Below are positions 61,218 through 64,000 of a DNA stretch of 64,000 nucleotides, piece after piece. A model generated the notes under the pieces. That model did not search any database, was not told the DNA's origin, and saw nothing but the letters and a program-made list of their open reading frames with translations. Source of the DNA: Clostridia bacterium (GTDB lineage Bacteria; Bacillota; Clostridia; UBA1212); contig JAFSVU010000014.1 of the NCBI GenBank assembly GCA_017444825.1, forward strand, positions 1 to 64,000. The letters are read 5' to 3'. Each line of letters begins with the position of its first letter. The stretch's first letter is position 1. A program made the translations under genes and the position numbers.

Positions 61218-62852
61218 TTATGGGATCATAGCGATTATGATCTTCATGCATTTCACAGCCGCCGCATAGTCCGCGGACAGATAATCGTCGCCGAAAAGAC
61301 CCGTGGTCCTTGTGTAGCCGCCGGCGTATTCCCCGTTTACGTATGCCCAGGCAGTGGTGTTGTCGCGTTTAAACAGTTCAACCTTGTACACCTTTCCGCT
61401 GTTCTCGGTGTATGTGATAGACGCCACGATCTCGCCAATGTCCTCCTGCGCAGGCTCCTCCAGCACAACGTCCTTTATGACCGTATTGGTGTAAAGGGAC
61501 AGGAGCACCCAGTTGAAGGCCTCGTAGGGGTTTACGGTCTGGATGTCATTGGAAAGGTCGTCGTCCCGGTTGAGCGCGATATCCTCTTCCGTGAGGGGCG
61601 TATAGCGGTTGCCGGAGGTGACGAGGGTGATGTCATCATCGTCCACAGCCTCCCTGCCGTCCCAGTAACGGGTGACCACCGGCTCCTCGGTCTCATTGCC
61701 GTCCTTGTCGGTCTTCGTGACGGTCTCGTAGGTGTAGGTCATGGTGTGCTTCTCGCCCGCGATGTCGATCTCGATCTTACTGATGTTGTCCGAGTCCTCC
61801 ATGTAGAGGTATGCGTCGATGTAGTCCATCACGTTGATGGTCTTGTAGACGTAAGAGGTGCTCACCGTGTATATCTCGTAAATGCCGTCCTTGCCGTCGT
61901 CCACCAGGCAGTAGTACTTGTCGCCGTCCTCGGTCTTATTTCCGACTTTTATAAAGTAGCGCTCCAGCGCACCGTCCTCGGTTTCCGCGTAGTAGTAATA
62001 CTCTATGTCCGCGGGGGCAAGGCCGTAATTCACAAATTCCTCCTCCGTAACGTCCGCCACGGCAATGGAATCAAGTGGCAGATCCTTCAGAGAATCGGTG
62101 AGTTCGTTCACCTTGGTGTCCTGGGACTTGCGCTCGAGAGGATATTTCACCCTCCACTTCCAGGAATCGTCGCCCTCCTGTATCCCGGTGCATTCCAGTT
62201 CCAAAAGCTTGCTGCCCTTCTCGTTGATGACAAAACGCTTGGGGACCGACGTGGTAAGGTATGCGAAAGCTTTCATCTGAATGACGGATTCCTTCTGGAA
62301 AAGCAGCCTTCCCACCGAAATGGCGTTGACCTTGTAGACGGTCTTGGAGCCGTCGTCCAGGTAGACGAACCTGTAATTCCTGGAAAACTCGTAGCCGCCG
62401 ACGTAAAGCGTGATGGTCTGTCCTTCGATGTTGGTGGCCTTGATATAGAGGTCCGAGGTTCCGTCCTCGTTGAAGCCGTAATCCGTCAGGCTCTCCACGT
62501 CCTTTATCGCGATGCCGGAGCTTGACGATACCACAGTAGAAACCAATGAGTTCACCGTGCCGGTATTGGCTTCAATGGAGGGATCCGAGGTGCAGGTCCA
62601 GACCTTTGTGTTCTTCCCGTCCACCTCGACAATGCTGCGCTCGAGTGTAATGACCGTTCCGTTGACCTTTGACTCAAGGCCGGCAATATAGTCGTACTCA
62701 AAGCTTATAAGCTTCACGTATTCCTCCGACGGTGCCTCGGTGGGATCCGCGGAGCTGTTGTTTCCTTTTGTCACAATAAGCACCACAGCCACCGCCACAG
62801 ACACGATGACGAGGGCGACCAATGCGATGATAGTGGTTTTGTATCTTTTCAC
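61218..62852 (-). CDS. DUF4340 domain protein (ABC-associated, membrane-anchored)
   Basis: 544 residues with one N-terminal transmembrane helix (about 8-30) and a large extracytoplasmic beta-rich part. The repeated IRVGNKTEDGDKYYCLVDDG-like segments are typical of DUF4340 proteins, which follow GldG-like genes in uncharacterised ABC transport loci. Start overlaps the GldG-like stop by four bases. Function not established. Confidence 0.75.
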   Translation of the reverse strand: MKRYKTTIIALVALVIVSVAVAVVLIVTKGNNSSADPTEAPSEEYVKLISFEYDYIAGLESKVNGTVITLERSIVEVDGKNTKVWTCTSDPSIEANTGTVNSLVSTVVSSSSGIAIKDVESLTDYGFNEDGTSDLYIKATNIEGQTITLYVGGYEFSRNYRFVYLDDGSKTVYKVNAISVGRLLFQKESVIQMKAFAYLTTSVPKRFVINEKGSKLLELECTGIQEGDDSWKWRVKYPLERKSQDTKVNELTDSLKDLPLDSIAVADVTEEEFVNYGLAPADIEYYYYAETEDGALERYFIKVGNKTEDGDKYYCLVDDGKDGIYEIYTVSTSYVYKTINVMDYIDAYLYMEDSDNISKIEIDIAGEKHTMTYTYETVTKTDKDGNETEEPVVTRYWDGREAVDDDDITLVTSGNRYTPLTEEDIALNRDDDLSNDIQTVNPYEAFNWVLLSLYTNTVIKDVVLEEPAQEDIGEIVASITYTENSGKVYKVELFKRDNTTAWAYVNGEYAGGYTRTTGLFGDDYLSADYAAAVKCMKIIIAMIP

Positions 62853-64000
62853 TTAAACCTCCTGGTCAGCCACACGGCAAAGCCTGCGCCGAGAATAAGG
62901 AGCGGTATTGCGATCATCACTATGATCGTGTGCACTCTCATAGCGTTTTCCGAAATGACCACAGCGGTCTTGACGCCGTTGTTGTAGGCCTTCGCCTGTA
63001 TGGAGTCGGCCACGTTGGATTTGACCTCAAGGTCCATCCATCTTAAAGCTGCGGATATGGTCTTTTGAGGCGCGTCGCTGCCCAGCATTCCGAGGGCCGC
63101 ATCCGAATACGTTCCGCTGGAGCCGAAAACGACGATCCTGGACGTGTTAACGCCAATGTCCTTCTTTCCGCTGGCCGCCACCACCGAGATTCCGGAGCGG
63201 GAATCGTTCTCATTCTCGATAGCCACCGCTTTTGCGTTTTTGGAGGTCTGGATCAGAGGCTCCGCCTCGGCTGTATCCGTCATATTGTCAAGGTTCAGGG
63301 ACCTTGTGTACATGATATAGATCTCTGTGGACTCCAGCTTCTCGAAGGCGCCTACGCCCCTGGTCTTCGCTTTGAAGGCCTGTCCCTCGCTGCCGCTGAC
63401 CGAAACGTCGTCCGTCTCCTCCACCAGCGTCTTCTCAAGGGAAATGCCGTAGCTTACCAGTATCTCGCCGAAATTCTCGAAATCGTTGTATATGATCTTA
63501 TCCTCGTAGATAGATTTCACGTCCATGAAGAAGAAGGCGCTGTGGCCCGCTTTCAGCCAGCGGTCAAGCTTGTCCCGTGCCTCGCCGGTAAGATCCTGGG
63601 TGGGGCCCATAAATATCATGCAGACGGCCTCTTCCGGAATGTCCGCAGTCCTTATGTCGATCTCCTCCACGTCGAAGCCGTTGTTCTCTATGTACTCGAG
63701 TATCGAGGAGGAATAGTTCTTCCTCGGCATCTCGCCAAAGCCCGTCGAATAGCAGATGACGGGTATCTCGCCGGTCACCTTGATGATGGCGGATGTGAAT
63801 TTGGTCTCAGCCTGGATCCCCACCGTCACCTCGTACTGGTAATAGTACTGATACGTCTGGGTCTCCGTCGCATAAAGGTCGGTGGACGTGAGATGTCTGA
63901 TATTGTCGCCGCACTTTACAATGAAATCGTTCTTCTTGTAGTTGGACGAGGCCTGCTCGCCTACGGTCTTCAGAAGGAACGAGGGATTTCTGTCAAGATC
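62849..64000 (-). CDS. GldG-like ABC-transport auxiliary protein (cut by window edge)
   Basis: The frame is open to the window edge, so the true start is outside; at least 384 residues are visible. Segments such as VICYSTGFGEMPRK, MIFMGPTQDLTGEARDKLDRWLKAG and FVVFGSSGTYSDAALG belong to the GldG/ABC-type uncharacterised transport family, with an extracytoplasmic sensor domain and a C-terminal transmembrane helix (about the last 25 residues). A GTG at 63829 was rejected because coding sequence (...YYYQYEV) continues upstream of it without a stop. The partner ATPase and permease would lie to the right of the window. Confidence 0.75.
   Translation of the reverse strand, partial: DLDRNPSFLLKTVGEQASSNYKKNDFIVKCGDNIRHLTSTDLYATETQTYQYYYQYEVTVGIQAETKFTSAIIKVTGEIPVICYSTGFGEMPRKNYSSSILEYIENNGFDVEEIDIRTADIPEEAVCMIFMGPTQDLTGEARDKLDRWLKAGHSAFFFMDVKSIYEDKIIYNDFENFGEILVSYGISLEKTLVEETDDVSVSGSEGQAFKAKTRGVGAFEKLESTEIYIMYTRSLNLDNMTDTAEAEPLIQTSKNAKAVAIENENDSRSGISVVAASGKKDIGVNTSRIVVFGSSGTYSDAALGMLGSDAPQKTISAALRWMDLEVKSNVADSIQAKAYNNGVKTAVVISENAMRVHTIIVMIAIPLLILGAGFAVWLTRRFK

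Noticed and set aside
63827-63829. GTG as the true start of the GldG-like protein
   Set aside because: The frame stays open without a stop to the window edge and the upstream residues look like coding sequence, so the gene is only partly in the window.
1-64000. tRNA, rRNA or riboswitch genes
   Set aside because: No cloverleaf, TTCGAATCC-type arm, or conserved riboswitch core was seen in the intergenic gaps on either strand; small ncRNAs cannot be excluded by eye.

Overview
The window looks like chromosome from an anaerobic, Gram-positive member of the Bacillota, probably class Clostridia. The reasons are strong GGAGG ribosome-binding sites with frequent TTG/GTG starts, a four-subunit 2-oxoacid:ferredoxin oxidoreductase, a NadD-YqeK fusion, SepF and YggS beside the RodA/Lgt genes, PdaA-like and TPM-domain envelope proteins, Pro/Thr-rich lipoproteins, and a corrinoid methyl-transfer gene set. 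The lineage cannot be fixed from these sequences alone. No rRNA, tRNA, CRISPR array, prophage or transposase was seen.

Layout. 1-9000: an AT-rich left edge, then a minus-strand block with glycogen branching enzyme, endonuclease III, a GH127 beta-L-arabinofuranosidase and two large lipoproteins with a GH71/GH99-like barrel plus a CBM9-like domain. 9100-14300: plus-strand genes for a secreted NlpC/P60-like protein, an SGNH esterase, a GH1 glycosidase and a discoidin-type lipoprotein. 14300-17500: Maf and the Kor/Vor operon. 17600-24350: two further, larger GH71/GH99-like proteins, divergently transcribed, and a GH78-like enzyme. 24400-35900: plus-strand genes including an amidohydrolase, an aspartate aminotransferase, a TPR + DUF4037 nucleotidyltransferase-like pair, an M18 aminopeptidase, a lipid kinase and a triple-TPM protein. 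35900-49700: minus-strand housekeeping genes (HAD phosphatase, RsfS, NadD-YqeK, UPF0210/ACT pair, degenerate PdaA), then a PAP2 phosphatase and a corrinoid methyl-transfer set that continues from YhbY and two SPOUT RNA methyltransferases. 49700-64000: MnmA, GyrA, SepF, an orphan RelB-like antitoxin, YggS, an HlyD-like adaptor, RodA, Lgt and a DUF4340/GldG-like pair cut by the right edge.

The sugar enzymes (GH127, GH1, GH78-like, SGNH esterase and four GH71/GH99-like proteins with binding domains and membrane anchors) suggest surface attack on plant or host glycans, with products fermented through ferredoxin-linked 2-oxoacid oxidation. The exact substrates are inferred.

Two sequence-level features run through the window and are not explained by the genes. 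First, seven arrays of TAA-starting heptamers (TAATAAG, TAACAGG, TAAAAGG and similar), mixed with GTGCCG words, sit directly 3' of genes and always in the sense orientation of the upstream gene. In three cases the array supplies the stop codon as part of its repeat units, and in two it also encodes the last residues of the protein. Because 7 is not a multiple of 3, each array puts stops in all three sense frames. Second, the 7-mer RCCAATG/CATTGGY is about three times more frequent than chance by eye count (roughly 90 CCAATG copies on both strands), brackets or abuts several terminators and overlaps four start codons. It behaves like a DNA-uptake or modification word, but its role is unknown.
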